Below, one piece after another: positions 1 to 11,359 of a DNA stretch of 64,000 nucleotides (the first letter of the stretch is position 1; every line of letters begins with the position of its first letter). The position numbers were made by a program, and so were the translations under genes. Source of the stretch: Macrolepiota albuminosa (Eukaryota > Basidiomycota > Agaricomycetes > Agaricales > Agaricaceae); NCBI GenBank assembly GCA_027475525.1, contig JAMWFC010000025.1, positions 186,001-250,000 of the forward strand, read 5' to 3'. The notes beneath the pieces are model-generated. The model saw only the letters and a program-made list of their open reading frames with translations, was not told the origin of the DNA and made no database searches.

Positions 1-205
1 CATGTTGCTGGCAGAAATAGTATGGAAATCTTTAAAAAATTCCATTGCATGTTTATTTCAGAAAATCATATTAAGCTTTTCAACAAGCATTGAAAGCTAT
101 CATGTATTTCTTTTCATTTCTACTTAAAATTTTATCTTTTTTAATGGAAAAAGCCATTGAACAAAAGAAATATCCCTTTTTCATCAATAGGGATGGGCCG
201 CTGCA
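1..205. repeat. Edge of an AT-rich dispersed repeat
   Basis: Positions 1-107 are the imperfect reverse complement of 4483-4590, and about 107-200 match 4273-4355 in direct orientation almost base for base. A further relative lies at 13,480-13,870. The segment is therefore one end of a dispersed repeat, cut by the window start. No coding sequence is seen in it. The class is unknown; the inverted arrangement of 1-107 and 4483-4590 would fit terminal inverted repeats. Confidence 0.6.
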
Positions 206-368
206 GTGCACGGCAATACCGAGGTCTACAGTAGAGTTTTGTCAATGACTGTTTATAAAATTGAATAGTCAAAAAGAGACCAATAACACAATTACTAAAG
301 CAGAGAAAGAAATTTTAGCTACTATTTATATGAAACTTGAGCTCAAATTTAAATGAGTTGAGCTTTTG

Positions 369-540
369 TGTAACAATGTATGAGTTGAGTTCAGTTCTTT
401 AGTGTTCCAAGTGCGTATGACCCAATTCTATAGCAAGAATGGCAACTACACAAGCATAGGGACTGGTAAAGGATAAAGACTAAAGAGTTACTATAACAAG
501 TGTGACCAAATCATAGGCTGTGACAGCCTACTCTGTTACA
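369..540. repeat. Left LTR of the short LTR element
   Basis: 172 bp, starting TGTAAC and ending GTTACA, preceded by the TTTTG target duplicate. Confidence 0.88.
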
Positions 541-2081
541 TACCCTCCTTTGAGATTAGATACCAATCTGAAAGAAGAAAAAAAAATTTCCTACAGTGGT
601 GCTCACTCCAGTAATGTACTCCTTCATTGCTAAGGCTCCTTCATCATCCATTGTGTCTGCTCACCTAGTCAGGTTGTCCTCCACTCCATATAGTCATTCC
701 ATCCTCCCCTCCCATGCACCCCTTCAAATTTTGTGCTGGGATCCACCTTTCCCTCCCCTCTCCAAGAGAAAACTCTTGGATAGATCAAAGTTGACACTAA
801 TAGCATCAACAGGGTGGGCAGAGCACATTGGCTCTGTAAAACATCATAAAAAAGGGTGGAAAGAGTAGGAGAACAGAGTCTTGATGCTCATATGCAAATA
901 TGGAATACATCCATATTCACCATTATCTCCAGCCTCTAGACACTCTAGCAGGTTGCACACAGTCAATTATGAGCTAGTAGGGCAAGCACAAGAAGGAAGA
1001 GATGCTGAGGAGATATGAATGGGGTTGGGTGGAAGTAATCATGTCATAGTTGATCGAACAGACAAAAGTCCACTCCTTTGGATTACCTCAAAGGCCTCCT
1101 CAGAATAACATCAAAGGTGTGAGGCATGTATAAAACAAAATAGAGCTGATGAACGGTGTCAAAGAATGACATGGTGAAGATGGATAGAGGTCAGATCCAT
1201 CAGGAAATTAAGTATAAAGTTGAATCAATTATGTGAACTGTGCAGATGCACATAGAAAAGGTGCCAAGCTAGACACCACAGCAAATCCTGGGACAATAAC
1301 TGAGAGATGGACTGGATGGTTGATAAGGGCAGAAAGTGACCATAAATGTGTCACAGAAATGGTCTAGAAAAATCCTGAGACAGAGGTTCCCCATGAGAAT
1401 AAGGGGGAAGGAAGTAATGGACAAAGATGATGACATCGAGCAAGAACTGTGGACTGAAATAGTATAAACCTAGATACTGTTGGAAAGGGCATGTTGAGGC
1501 ACATCTAATGCCATAGGAATTGAGCCAAACAGTTCCACGGATTGCAAGATATCTGCAAAATAATAAAAATACCACAACTAACAACTTTGAGCTAGCACCA
1601 TGGTCTGGATTGGGTCAACCATGGGGCTGTTGGAAGGAGTAAAGCAATGTGCTTCCAATGGCACTAGAATCAAGAGAATTGGTGCAGTGGATTGTGAGAT
1701 ATAGGCAATTTTGTAAAATATTGAAAATCCAGAGATGGAGAAGGAGGGAGTGAAAGTTGAGGGCCATCCAGGTATCAAAAGGATCCTGGACATGAGGAGA
1801 TCACAATGGTAAAGGAGATGGGGCAAACTGTGGCCTTGCTCCCAAGATATGATGCAATCTTCATGCCAGCTCATTATCTCTCACCCACAAACACCTCCAA
1901 CTCTTATCCACACCTCTCCTAATCCTGCAACCAAGAAGGAACACTGATAGAAGGTCCAAAGCATCCCAAAAGTCCAGCAAAGAGTCCAGAAGTCAAAAGA
2001 TAAGCAGTGTTGTAGCCAAGTCTCTGCTATAGTCCAGTGATAGTGTGTGACAAAGCCACTGGAGCTGGATACGCAAAAAAG

Positions 2082-2253
2082 TGTAACAATGTACAGGTTG
2101 AGTTCAGTTCCTTAGTGTCCCAAGTGTGTATGACCCAATTCTATAGCAAGAATGGTGACTACACAAGCGCAGGGACTAGCAAAAAATAAAGACTAAAGAG
2201 TTACTGTAACAAGTGTGACCAAATTATAGGCTGTGACAGCCTACTCTGTTACA
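2082..2253. repeat. Right LTR of the short LTR element
   Basis: 172 bp with the same termini as 369-540, followed by the TTTTG target duplicate. Confidence 0.88.
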
Positions 2254-2258
2254 TTTTG

Positions 2259-3764
2259 AGTGAGTTTGTGTAGTGGAATGTCTTCCAACAATTTGAAGAG
2301 AGAGGTTTTTCAATGATTGAGGAAGTTGATTCATATACATTAGTGTTTATCAACATAAATCTAAGAATTGGATAGCATGATATGTGTAAGGGCAACTTCT
2401 GGAGGCTGTGGCTCAGTCCCACAGCTGGCAGAGGGAGATCCAAAGTGTATTAGAGTATATACTGACAATATCATAATAACTACTCACCTGGCAGAGGGAG
2501 ATCAAAAGAGAACAAGTCTAGGAATTCCCTATGCCAGGTTGGATGCTTCTGGGGCCTCTGAAGCATGGAAAACAACTATACAGTACAACAAAATCTTAAA
2601 AACTCTAAAATTGCCTAAATAAACAGCTGTATAAACAAGGAGGAAAACTCTGGACTTTGAAAGTCAGAAAGGCAAACTCTGGCTTATATAAGCAGTCTGA
2701 AAGTGGTGCTGAAAAGTCCACACTTGTCTGAATGATAGCTAAGGAACCAGAGCATCTCAAAGGCTGAGAGTAGTACTAACAAATAGTGTTAAGAGAATAG
2801 AAACAGCAAAATGAGAGAATGATAGAAGAAATAAGGAAATAAATAAAAGGAGAGTGAAGGAATAGGGAGTGAAAGAAGGAAGAAATGAGGAGTCCCCTGA
2901 CAATATGTATTGATAAGTGGACAAATAAAATATAGAGACTTAACTTCAAAGCCTTCAATTTTTATTATTGTCTCTATAGGCATAGAAGATATTGACATCA
3001 ATATGACTTCTATACAGAAACAGATGTATCTCTCTGCAATTGTGGCTTCATATTTATACTTGTAAACAGAAATAGTTTGAGTACTACAACAAACTATGCT
3101 AAAAGTGAGAAATGAATATGCTTCTTGTAGGTATTTTTTGGTGCTATATAAGCACAAGATATAATTTATATCTAAGATAATTAATTAAAGTTTTCAGTTT
3201 TTAATAGCTCTCTAATTATTTATTTCAATATATTAAATGTATTAGTTAATGTAGATAAGAGACTAAAATCATAACAGTTGACTCTTTAAATATGCATAAA
3301 TAAAAGGAGTTATAGTTTGACAACTCTCATGTACAATTTTTATTCAATGACACTTAGCATCATAGCAGATTGACAACTAGGTATAAAATGCTAAAAGAAA
3401 GCAAATTTATAAACTCAATCAACATATCAAAATGCAAAACAGATTGATCAAACAATAACTATTACAGAAGCAATAGCTTATATAAACTACTGCTGGAGCA
3501 ACAGCTTACATAAGCATATTCTATTAGACAGAAAACTGGATCTATACAAGCTTATAGAAAAAATAATTCAAAAAGTTCTATGAATACCAAGACAATGTGG
3601 TCTAATTTTCAAAGATGAAAATAAATGAAGAGAACAGAATAATGACTGCTAGAGCAAAAAAAAAAATTTCACATAATTGTACAATTTTCATGTATGCTCC
3701 TCTTTCTAGGTACTAGATGTAATAAATTACAATAATAAACAAGGCATTTAACAACATGAAACAA
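2259..3764. other. AT-rich stretch without recognisable gene
   Basis: This stretch is AT-rich and CpG-poor. Only short open frames of low-complexity composition occur, none resembling a known family. It probably consists of decayed transposon sequence. Confidence 0.5.
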
Positions 3765-3890
3765 ATTACATATTCAAAAAAAACATATATACTTATTCAA
3801 AAAAAACATATACACTTATTCAAAAAAAAACATATACACTTATTCAAAAAAAAACATACACACTTATTCAAAAAACATACATATATATAT
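3765..3890. repeat. A-rich short tandem repeat array
   Basis: About five tandem copies of a 21-23 bp unit built from ACATATACACTTATTC followed by a run of 7-9 A. The unit length varies only in the A-run, as expected for slippage. Confidence 0.85.
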
Positions 3891-4060
3891 GAAAAAAAAA
3901 CAGAATCTCTCAACTTGGTAAAAGAAAAAAACAATAATGCACTCAATACAGAAAAAAAAACAACTTAAAATATAGATATATAGAAAATAAAAGTATAATC
4001 CTTTAACATAAAAAATTTGATTAATTACTCAGCAGAGATAGCAGAAAAGAGGAGCAACAT

Positions 4061-4162
4061 AATAGCCGGTAAAGATAGCCGAAAGGGAGCAAATTTTGAG
4101 GACATGGTGGTAATAGCTGGTAAAGATAGCTGAAAGGGAGCAAATATCGAGGACATAGCTGG
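4061..4162. repeat. Two-copy 51-bp tandem repeat
   Basis: Copies starting AATAGCCGG (4061) and AATAGCTGG (4112) share about 50 bp with several C/T differences, so this is an old duplication. Confidence 0.7.
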
Positions 4163-4272
4163 TAGAGGAAGAGACACGGCAATGGCCGAGATCACGTGAG
4201 GGGCACAAATTTTGAGGACAAAATGTGCACCAAAGCAGGTAGTAAAACCTCAGTCTACTAAAGTAGACCTCA

Positions 4273-4760
4273 GAATTTCTTTTCATTTCTACTTAAAATT
4301 TTATCTTTTTTAATGGAAAAAGCCATTGAACAAAAGAAATATCCCTTTTTCAATAGTAAAAAGCTGGCTATGAAACAGATGACAAGTTTCTTTAACCCTT
4401 TTTCTATCAGAAACAAATCTGGTCACATTGATCATATTTACTATAGAAAAAGGATAAATTTTTCAAAGAGATATTGTAAAAAAAATACATGATGGCTTTC
4501 AATGTCTGTTGAAAAGCTCAATATAATTTCTCTTTCTGAAGTAAACATGCAATCAAATTTTCTAAATATTTCCATGCTATTTCTGCTATCAGCGTGATGG
4601 TAAAAACATATGATTTTGTTTGAGAGACAGTTCAGAAAAAGGTATAAATTCTCCTACCTCTAGCAACAAGAAATTTCTTATATGTTTTCTAGAGAAGAAC
4701 CACATGAAAGTAACATGACAGCTTTCCTTGTCCCTTTTTCTAGAGGAAACAGGTTCTGCT
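4273..4760. repeat. Dispersed AT-rich repeat, second copy
   Basis: It shares a direct match with 107-200 at its left, an inverted match with 1-107 at 4483-4590, and a long direct match with 13,480-13,870, including the AGAGGAAACAGGT segment near 4740. It is non-coding. It is probably the terminal part of a large decayed transposon. Confidence 0.65.
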
Positions 4761-4919
4761 GCCAGAAGTGTAGTCAAAGAATAAGCAGTGACTGCACAGT
4801 CCAGAAACAATAGGGATACATTACTTTCAGATAAGGCCTGAGGCATGATTACCCAGTGAAAACTGGATCTGGCAGTGTAGAGAATTGACAAGACTAGATC
4901 TTCAGAAGTCAGTACTGTT

Positions 4920-5400
4920 ATGACCCCCATTCTGGAAACCATCCCTAAGACCTCCCTGGGGCTACTTCCAGACCTCAGCATCCCCTCCCCAATCATACAC
5001 TTTGACCAACATCACATGCATCAACCCTGCCATCACACACAACACCCCTGCCACTGCCTGCATCATGAACCTCAAATCACTCCTGCTATCATGGACATTA
5101 TTTCTAAGATTGGCACCTCAGATCACACCCATCATCATACACATCTCAACTGGCCCAGTCATCATTTGGCCATCACTCAACTATCATGCATCATCCAGCC
5201 ATTACTCAACTATTACACATCACATTGGCACTTCCAATCCACTGATTGCATGTCCTGCAGGCATGATTCCACATACAGTGATTTCCCTGACTTGCTGCCA
5301 CCCACAGAGTCTGGAAGCAATTGTAGACACCCCAGGAATGTCAGAGGACTAGTTTCCAGACTATGTCAAACCCTATTCTGAGCTTAGTCCAATGATGTGC
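4920..5400. other. CpG-free, CA/TG-rich stretch
   Basis: I find no CG dinucleotide at all between 4921 and 5400, while CA, TG and CATCA-type words are very frequent. Open frames of up to 153 codons exist here, but they are His/Thr/Pro low-complexity products of the composition and match nothing. This is the signature of extensive deamination of methylated CpG in a silenced repeat. Confidence 0.6.
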
Positions 5401-5531
5401 CCATTTTTAGCACATTCAAATGACTGCTTAGCCTATTCTATTTTCTTTTGTCTTCTAGTAGTCAGCCTAGATGAGTCATATGCATGGACCTTACTCAGCA
5501 TTGATTATTGTTAGTCATACTCCATTACATA

Positions 5532-5553
5532 CTGATGATGATGATGATGATGA
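5532..5553. repeat. (GAT)n microsatellite
   Basis: Seven tandem copies of a TGA/GAT trinucleotide. Confidence 0.9.
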
Positions 5554-5699
5554 TTTCTATATAATGCCGGTGATGACGCCAACTGTAGTTGGGCATGCTA
5601 GATGTATATGCAGTATAATGCTGTCTCCAGTGCCTGGCATGCGGGTTTGTGAGGAGTCCTGGCAGGGTTCCAGTGTGCTCGAGCAGAGGTGATAGGGCG

Positions 5700-6600
5700 A
5701 TGCGCTATATGATAGCGCCTCAGGTGCTACCTAGCAAGTGGTAAGCATCGTAGTTTAGGAAAAGTTATAGAGAATAAAACGAATAGCACAGTGTAGTGTG
5801 CCCATAGGTGGCATCGTAAATGACGAAGACGAGATAGATGAAGCTAGTGCCAAACTTAGTAACAAAGTCAGGCAATACTAGCGTGATTTGAACGCTAAAT
5901 GTAACTGGGTGCTCAAGAGGTTATGATTTGTTGTTATATACATGGCAAGTAGCTAGTTTTTATACTATGCGCTACGGTATTCCAAAATAAGTCCATTAAC
6001 AGCGCTACCAATTAGCGCCTCTCCTCGTGGTTGTAGCTAATGGCCACCTATCAACGGCGACCTGCAGCACATGGGTGACGGTGACCAATGGCAACTCTAA
6101 AACTACTTAGAAATGATACGAATTTGCTCACTTTTTGATGTAATTTAATTGGCCATGCCATCCCAGGATATGGTTGGAGAATCCTCGACAGACGCCGTGA
6201 GCGCTAATCCCGGCGCTAACATTGTATCATCTTTTGATAGATTTAAATGTCGGGTCTGCATGTATCCTGTCTCATCGTCATTGATTCCTTTAGACTTCTG
6301 ATTGAAGCGCCTCAGTGATTGACAGTGCCAATTGCTAACTCCTTTCAGTATTGATTGGGGTTTGGTCAGAATCAACTTCCCTCTGTTGTGCTAGTGCTAT
6401 GAGTTCTAAGCCTCCTTGGTCTTCAAAATAAATGAGTGGAGTGTGCTGAGGGGCTGCTACTGGTGTTTAAGATGAATGGATAAGTTTTGCCATAGAGCGC
6501 CAGCGCTAGGGCTGCTCTGTACCCCAAGCTAGTCGCTAGAGTCTCCAGTGTGTCAAGTGTTGGTCGACCTATAATGTCCCTTGATGCGCTCAGTCCAAGT
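5700..6600. repeat. Cluster of AGCGC/GCGCT motifs
   Basis: About a dozen AGCGC or GCGCT words, many as TAGCGC or GCGCTA, lie in both orientations within 900 bp, in a neighbourhood otherwise almost devoid of CG. This resembles the subterminal motif arrays to which some cut-and-paste transposases bind. No transposase was found beside it. Its nature is not established. Confidence 0.4.
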
Positions 6601-7610
6601 AGAAGCCTATCACTGGCAAGCTACAATACTGAGCTAAGAGGTGGGCTGATAGGCCAGATGTACAGTACCATGTATAGGGAGCAGCGTTGTTGATATCGAT
6701 GTATGTATTTTTGTGAAGTAGAACTTTCCTCTTATTGATTTTGTTTAGCATGTAAAGTAGTGGGTTCACGTCGCAGTAAATCAAAGGTAAGGTTAGGGTT
6801 AGTACAGGTTCAAGATAGAGTAAATTTGGGACCAGTGATGTGTGGATGCAGGATGTTCATGACCTCCCGTGGTGTGTGAGTTCTTGCTAGTATTTGACGG
6901 AGTGATTGGTTGATGTGCACGAGTTAAATCAGATGTGGCCCAATTTCATCGTCATGAGTCCTCCCACTTCATTGTCCATTTTCTCTTCTGTCCTGGCCGA
7001 GACTTACTCTAGCACATGTTTATAATGCAGTGATTTAGAGCTGGGTTCCAGCTCTTTCCATTTACTAGGGGTGGACAAGGTCCCTGGCCACGGGACCCAG
7101 ATAACTGGGGGTGGGCAAGGTCCCCATCACAGGAGCCAATCACGTGTGGAGGCAGGAATACCACTTGTCTTGATGAAATGTGCTGATGGGTTTTTGTATG
7201 GGATGCATGCCAGCTGACAAAGATCGATGTCAATAATTCGGAGAAATCTGTGGTTGTGAAGATAGGGACACAGATCATCGGTAGTGGAGAAGTGAAGATG
7301 TGCTGATAAGAGAGAGTGGATTTTGCAACCTTGGGGGTTTGAATAGTCGTTCGTGGTGCAAACTCATGTTTTCCCCCTTGTTGATGTCTGCTGGGGTGCA
7401 ATGGCAGATGCGCAATGGAGACCACTACTCCATTGTGCCCCTACCCATTACATACTGAGGCCCAATTAGTTAAACAGTATTAGTAACAGCACAGCCACCA
7501 ATATTGTATATAAAGGCAGCCTGTGGATAGAATATTTCTAGGCTGAACAATAGCAGTGTTTTTCTGGCCCATATGCCAAACCAACTGTAAGCTCTCTAGT
7601 GATGTCTGAC
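6600..7610. other. No recognisable gene
   Basis: A 138-codon minus-strand frame (7009-7425) has no recognisable family and lies in repeat-like sequence. A TATATAAA box near 7510 could belong to a decayed LTR. Nothing further is supported. Confidence 0.4.
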
Positions 7611-7612
7611 TA

Positions 7613-7834
7613 CAGTGGCTCAAAAAACTGTCTCAATGTTTCATACTTTTTGAAAGATGACATTGGCAGGAAGAATGGGAAGTACGTAAAATCCTGATTA
7701 AATCATGTAAAATACTATGTCATCGTAGCTACAAAATGAACCTAGGCTTTTGTAATTGAGATCAAAACTGATGGAGCAATAGCTATTTTAAAATATTCAC
7801 TCATTGGGACAGTTTTTTGAGCATCTCTAATTTT
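7613..7834 (+). repeat. Left TIR of the Tc1 element
   Basis: 222 bp, imperfect inverse of 8995-9216. Its outer end CAGTGGCTC abuts a TA dinucleotide. Confidence 0.9.
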
Positions 7835-7972
7835 TCAGGTTTATCCCTATTTTACTCAGAAATAAAGAGTAAGTTGCATGTGGGAATATAAACAAAGTCA
7901 TGTGACCATGTTTAGATATATTTGGGAGTAGTTCAAGCTGGTTGAACCACATCTTGACCTTCAACTACCATT

Positions 7973-8989
7973 ATGAAACCTATTCCTCCTGCACAACACT
8001 CTACTGTTGCTTCTCTTCTTGCTCAAGGGTATTCTCTGCATCAGATTGGGGCTCAAACTGGTTTAGGGAAGTCTACTATTGAGAGGATTGGAGAGTTGGA
8101 GATGGACAAGGAAAACTATTCTGGAGGCCATTCTGCTAAGCTTACTCCACATGATAAACAGGCTATTGTTCAACAAATCTCAACTAGGAAACTTGATACA
8201 GCTGTCCAGGCTACCAATTTTATCAACAACATCATTTCCAACTCTGTTTCTCTCCAGACTGTCTGGAATATGTTGAAGGAGGAGGGGTATTGGTCTGCTA
8301 CCAAGAGAAAAGTTTTTATGCTCAAAGCTAGACATCAACAACTATGGCTTAAATAGGCTCAGAAGCATCAGAACTGGACTATAGAGGACTGGAAAAGGGT
8401 GTTGTGGACAGATGAGACAAAGATTAACAGGATTGAGTCAGATGAAAAGCAGTATGTGTGAAAGCTATGAGGAGAAGGCATTTTAGACCAAACAACTACA
8501 CCTACTGTGAAGCATAGAGGAGGAAATGATCTCATGATATGGGGCTGTATGGGTTGGAATGGGGTAGGTAAGCTTGTGAAGATTGTAGGGATCATGAATG
8601 CAGAGCAGTACTGTGAAAGTTTGGATGATGGAGCAAAGGAGAGCTTTGAGAAGTTGGAGATGAAGGAGGGTGCCTGCTACTTTCAACAGGACAATGACTC
8701 TAAACACAACTCCAAGAGAGCTGACAAGTAGTTTGAGGACAACAACTTTGATATCCTTTGGTGGCCAGCCCAATCCCCTGATCTCAACCCTATTGAACAT
8801 CTCTGGAAGTACCTCAAGGAGCAATTTAGGCAGTATGAAACACCTCTTCATGATGTGCATGAATTATGGGAGAGGATTGCAAAGGAGTGGGATGAAATAC
8901 CACCAGAGGTATGCCAAAGACTAATAGAAAGCATGCCTAGAAGGATTCAAGCAGTTATCAAGGCAAATGGAGGACATACAAAGTACTAG
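7973..8989 (+). pseudogene. Tc1-family DDE transposase, decayed
   Basis: The single frame runs from ATG 7973 to TAG 8987-8989, interrupted only by four in-frame stops at 8354 (TAG), 8459 (TGA), 8468 (TGA) and 8729 (TAG). There is no frameshift. The N-terminus has a helix-turn-helix of the Tc1 type (IGAQTGLGKSTIERI, about residues 24-38). Further along come the DDE signatures LWTDETK (first Asp), QQDNDSKHNS (second Asp) and WWPAQSPDLNPIEHLW (third acidic residue region). All four stops are one transition away from Trp or Arg codons (TGG or CGA), consistent with C-to-T type decay. The length of about 338 codons is normal for a Tc1 transposase. The protein is known to cut and paste the element; this copy cannot encode it. 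Confidence 0.9.
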
Positions 8990-8994
8990 ATACT

Positions 8995-9216
8995 AAAATT
9001 AGAGATGCTCAAAAAACTGTCTCAATGAGTGAATATTTTAAAATGGCTATTGCTCCATCAGTTTTGATCTCAATTACATAAGCCTAGGTTCATTTTGTAG
9101 CTACAATGCCAAAGTATTTTACATGATTTAATCAGGATTTTAGGTACTTCTCATCCCCTGTGCCAATGTCATCTTTCAAAAAGTATGGAATATTGGGACA
9201 GTTTTTTGAGCCACTG
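8995..9216 (-). repeat. Right TIR of the Tc1 element
   Basis: 222 bp, ending GAGCCACTG at 9216 beside TA. It is the inverse of 7613-7834. Confidence 0.9.
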
Positions 9217-9218
9217 TA

Positions 9219-9768
9219 CTTGGTTAACCTTGCTACTCCTTTGCCTGACTCTTGCTTGCTTTTATGCATGCTTGACTCCTGCTTGTCACCAGTGGTTGCT
9301 GGCTCTGTGGAAAGAGTTCTGCAGACATTAAGCACTCTTCTTACAAGGAATTCCTCAGACATCTGGAGTATGTATCTGTAGTATCAAGGCCCATAGTACC
9401 TACTTTTGTACTTTAGTTATGATATTGCCAAATACTATCTAGTTTTCTCTGTTCTTTTTGCATGCCCTTTGTAAATACTTGTCCAGCATGTGCTACTTGA
9501 CTGGCACATGTTATCTGACTATCATGCACTTTGCAACTTTAAAACACCAACTCCAGTTTTATCTAGGACTCTCTTCTCAACTCAACCTCAACTTACTTAC
9601 TCTGTTTATTCCAACCTCAGAGCAAGTCACTTAACTCCAGACTTGCTCCTTTCTGCTATTCTCTGAAACCTGCCCAAGACTCCCTCATACATTTAGCATG
9701 CCCAATGCATATTCTCAGGTTAGTAGCTATAAACTGTGTCTGCTACTAATCAACTTTTGGATGTCATC
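9219..9768. other. Spacer between Tc1 copies
   Basis: CpG-poor sequence with no recognisable gene or repeat boundary. Confidence 0.4.
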
Positions 9769-10015
9769 AACATCAAGCACAAACTTTTCAAGTATGAGGT
9801 ACCTCTTAAAGGAGTGCATGAGTTGTGAGAGAGAGTGGTCAAGGAGTGGAATGAAATACCACCAAAGGTATGCCAAAGCCTCATAGAGAGCATGCTTAGA
9901 ATGATTAAAGCAGTTATAAAGACAAATGGAGGCTATACCAAGTACTAGATATGAAAATTAGAGTAAATTATAGTGGGTCAAAAAACTGCTCCAATGATTG
10001 AATATTTTGTTTGAT
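9769..10015 (+). mobile_element. Truncated second Tc1 copy, 3' part
   Basis: It matches the last part of the transposase gene at 8825-8990, including the ATGAAATACCACCA segment and the final CAAGTACTAG. After this comes a degraded TIR piece carrying GGGTCAAAAAACTGC. The left TIR and most of the transposase are missing. It differs from 7613-9216 at many positions, so it is a separate old insertion rather than a duplicate of it. Confidence 0.75.
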
Positions 10016-10530
10016 TTATTAATCAGTGAATTCTTATTCAAATCACATGATTTATTCCTGCTACTTTAGTAGTGGGTCTATGGTCCTTGACCAACAGTGG
10101 GTTTTTTTCCTGGTCTGACAATTGATTATGTGTTGATTCTATTGCCGCTCTTAGTTTCACCCCTTCTGCCTCTGTGTTGGTTAGTTTTTCCTCTTTTATT
10201 TCTGATTAGTCTCAGTAACCCATGCCTCTCAGTTTCATTCTCCTTTTACTCTCTCTTTTTAGATCTCTGTTTTTTAGAACCTTATTTTCTCTTTTTTTTG
10301 ACCTTTTTTCTTATTAGGGACCTTGTCGCTCACCTCTTTTTTTCACCCTTTTTCTATTCGACATGAGCTGTGGCCTACAGTCCCTATTTCTGCTTTGTTA
10401 TTTCTTCTTATTTGTGTCTGATTTCATCATTGTGTTAGTATCTCTGACCTATCTCTGTCAGAATGTGATAGACCTCTTTTTGTCTATGCTATCTTTTTGC
10501 CAGGGACATTGTCACATTGTCTCCTTTTTT
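10016..10530. other. T-rich stretch without supported gene
   Basis: Pyrimidine-rich plus strand producing Leu/Phe-rich open frames of up to 89 codons. These reflect composition. No domain is recognisable. Confidence 0.4.
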
Positions 10531-10781
10531 CTGACCTCACTTTGTTCTTGCCTACCATGAGCATTCTATTGGGTTCAACTATGGTTTCTGTGCAGTTCAA
10601 TCCTTCTGTATATTCTTGCAGTATTTCCTCTACTCTCTTTGACAGTTTTTGTCTCTCTGACCTCACTTTGTTCTTGCCCACCATGAGCATTCTATTGAGT
10701 TCAACTATGGTTTCTGTGCAGTTCAATCCTTCTGTGTGTTCTTGCAATATTCCCTCTACTCTCTTTGACAGTTTTTGTCTC
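10531..10781. repeat. Two-copy 126-bp tandem repeat
   Basis: Copies start CTGACCTCAC at 10,531 and 10,657 and differ at several positions, so this is a genuine older duplication. The surrounding 239-codon plus-strand frame (10,497-11,216) is Ser/Phe/Leu-rich and not recognisable as a protein family. Confidence 0.8.
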
Positions 10782-11205
10782 TCATCATCTGATACCCAAC
10801 CGGTATTCCTTGTTACTTCATACCATTTGCAGACTTCTCTGTCATGTCTATTTTCTTTTACTATTTTGCCCAGAAATGTTTTCTTTGTTATCCTTGGTCT
10901 AGATTTGTTTGCTCAATTTCAGGAATATTTGCTCACCACTGGTCACTATTGTGTTTCCAAAGAAGACATCATTTTTGTCAAGCCCCTCCCTAGCAATGGT
11001 CTCTCCACCAAACAGTTCGTCTTTTTATCTCACTATATCCCTGTCTTACCATTTCTCAGGTTGTCTTCCTTCCAATTTTTGTTTGTTGTTTGCTCCCACC
11101 CTTGCCTGTTGCAAAAATATTTCGCCGTAGAATTATGCTTTTGTAATGAAACCATTGAAAATGTTATTTTTGTTCAAAGATACTGCTATGTTTGCTTTGT
11201 TGTCC

Positions 11206-11359
11206 TTTTTTCATGATCTGCTATATGCAACAATTGGTGCTCATGGTCTATCAAATGAAGCAACTGTTGTTGATTCTCAAAATTTTTTCATGATCTGCTA
11301 TATGCAACAATTGGTGCTCATGGTCTATCAAATGAAGCAACTGTTGTTGATTCTCAAAA
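11206..11359. repeat. Perfect 77-bp tandem duplication
   Basis: 11,206-11,282 and 11,283-11,359 are identical, starting with six T followed by CATGATCTG. No mismatch is seen, in contrast to the diverged repeats around it. This is one of four perfect duplications with the same 77-bp period in the window. Confidence 0.95.

Larger units (their letters stand above)
369..2253. mobile_element. Short non-autonomous LTR retrotransposon
   Basis: Two 172-bp direct repeats (369-540 and 2082-2253) begin TGTAAC and end GTTACA. They are flanked by a perfect 5-bp target duplication TTTTG at 364-368 and 2254-2258. This is the hallmark of an intact LTR retrotransposon insertion. The 1.5-kb interior has no protease, reverse transcriptase or integrase reading frame, only short uninformative ORFs, so it resembles a TRIM or LARD element mobilised in trans. 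A purine-rich AAAGGAGGG on the minus strand next to 540 could be the polypurine tract, which would make minus the sense strand; this is tentative. The two LTRs differ by a modest number of mostly transition changes, so the insertion is not recent. Confidence 0.88.
7613..9216 (+). mobile_element. Tc1/mariner transposon, complete ends
   Basis: A 1,604-bp element is bounded by 222-bp terminal inverted repeats (7613-7834 and 8995-9216) starting CAGTGGCTC. It is flanked on both sides by TA (7611-7612, 9217-9218), the Tc1/mariner target duplication. Between the TIRs lies a decayed transposase gene on the plus strand. Each TIR is itself bordered by inverted copies of GCTCAAAAAACTGTCTCAATG-like sequence, so the TIR is a palindromic module. 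CG dinucleotides are nearly absent, as in the surrounding repeats. Confidence 0.92.

Noticed and set aside
4920..5381. 153-codon plus-strand frame rich in His and Thr
   Set aside because: Lies in CpG-free CA-rich sequence, shows no domain, and an overlapping 116-codon frame is equally open. A composition artefact.
6786..6802. GGTTAGGGTTAG, resembling a telomeric repeat
   Set aside because: Only two imperfect units. Too short to argue for an interstitial telomere.
10497..11216. 239-codon plus-strand frame
   Set aside because: Contains a diverged 126-bp tandem repeat, is dominated by Ser, Phe and Leu from T-rich DNA, and matches no family.
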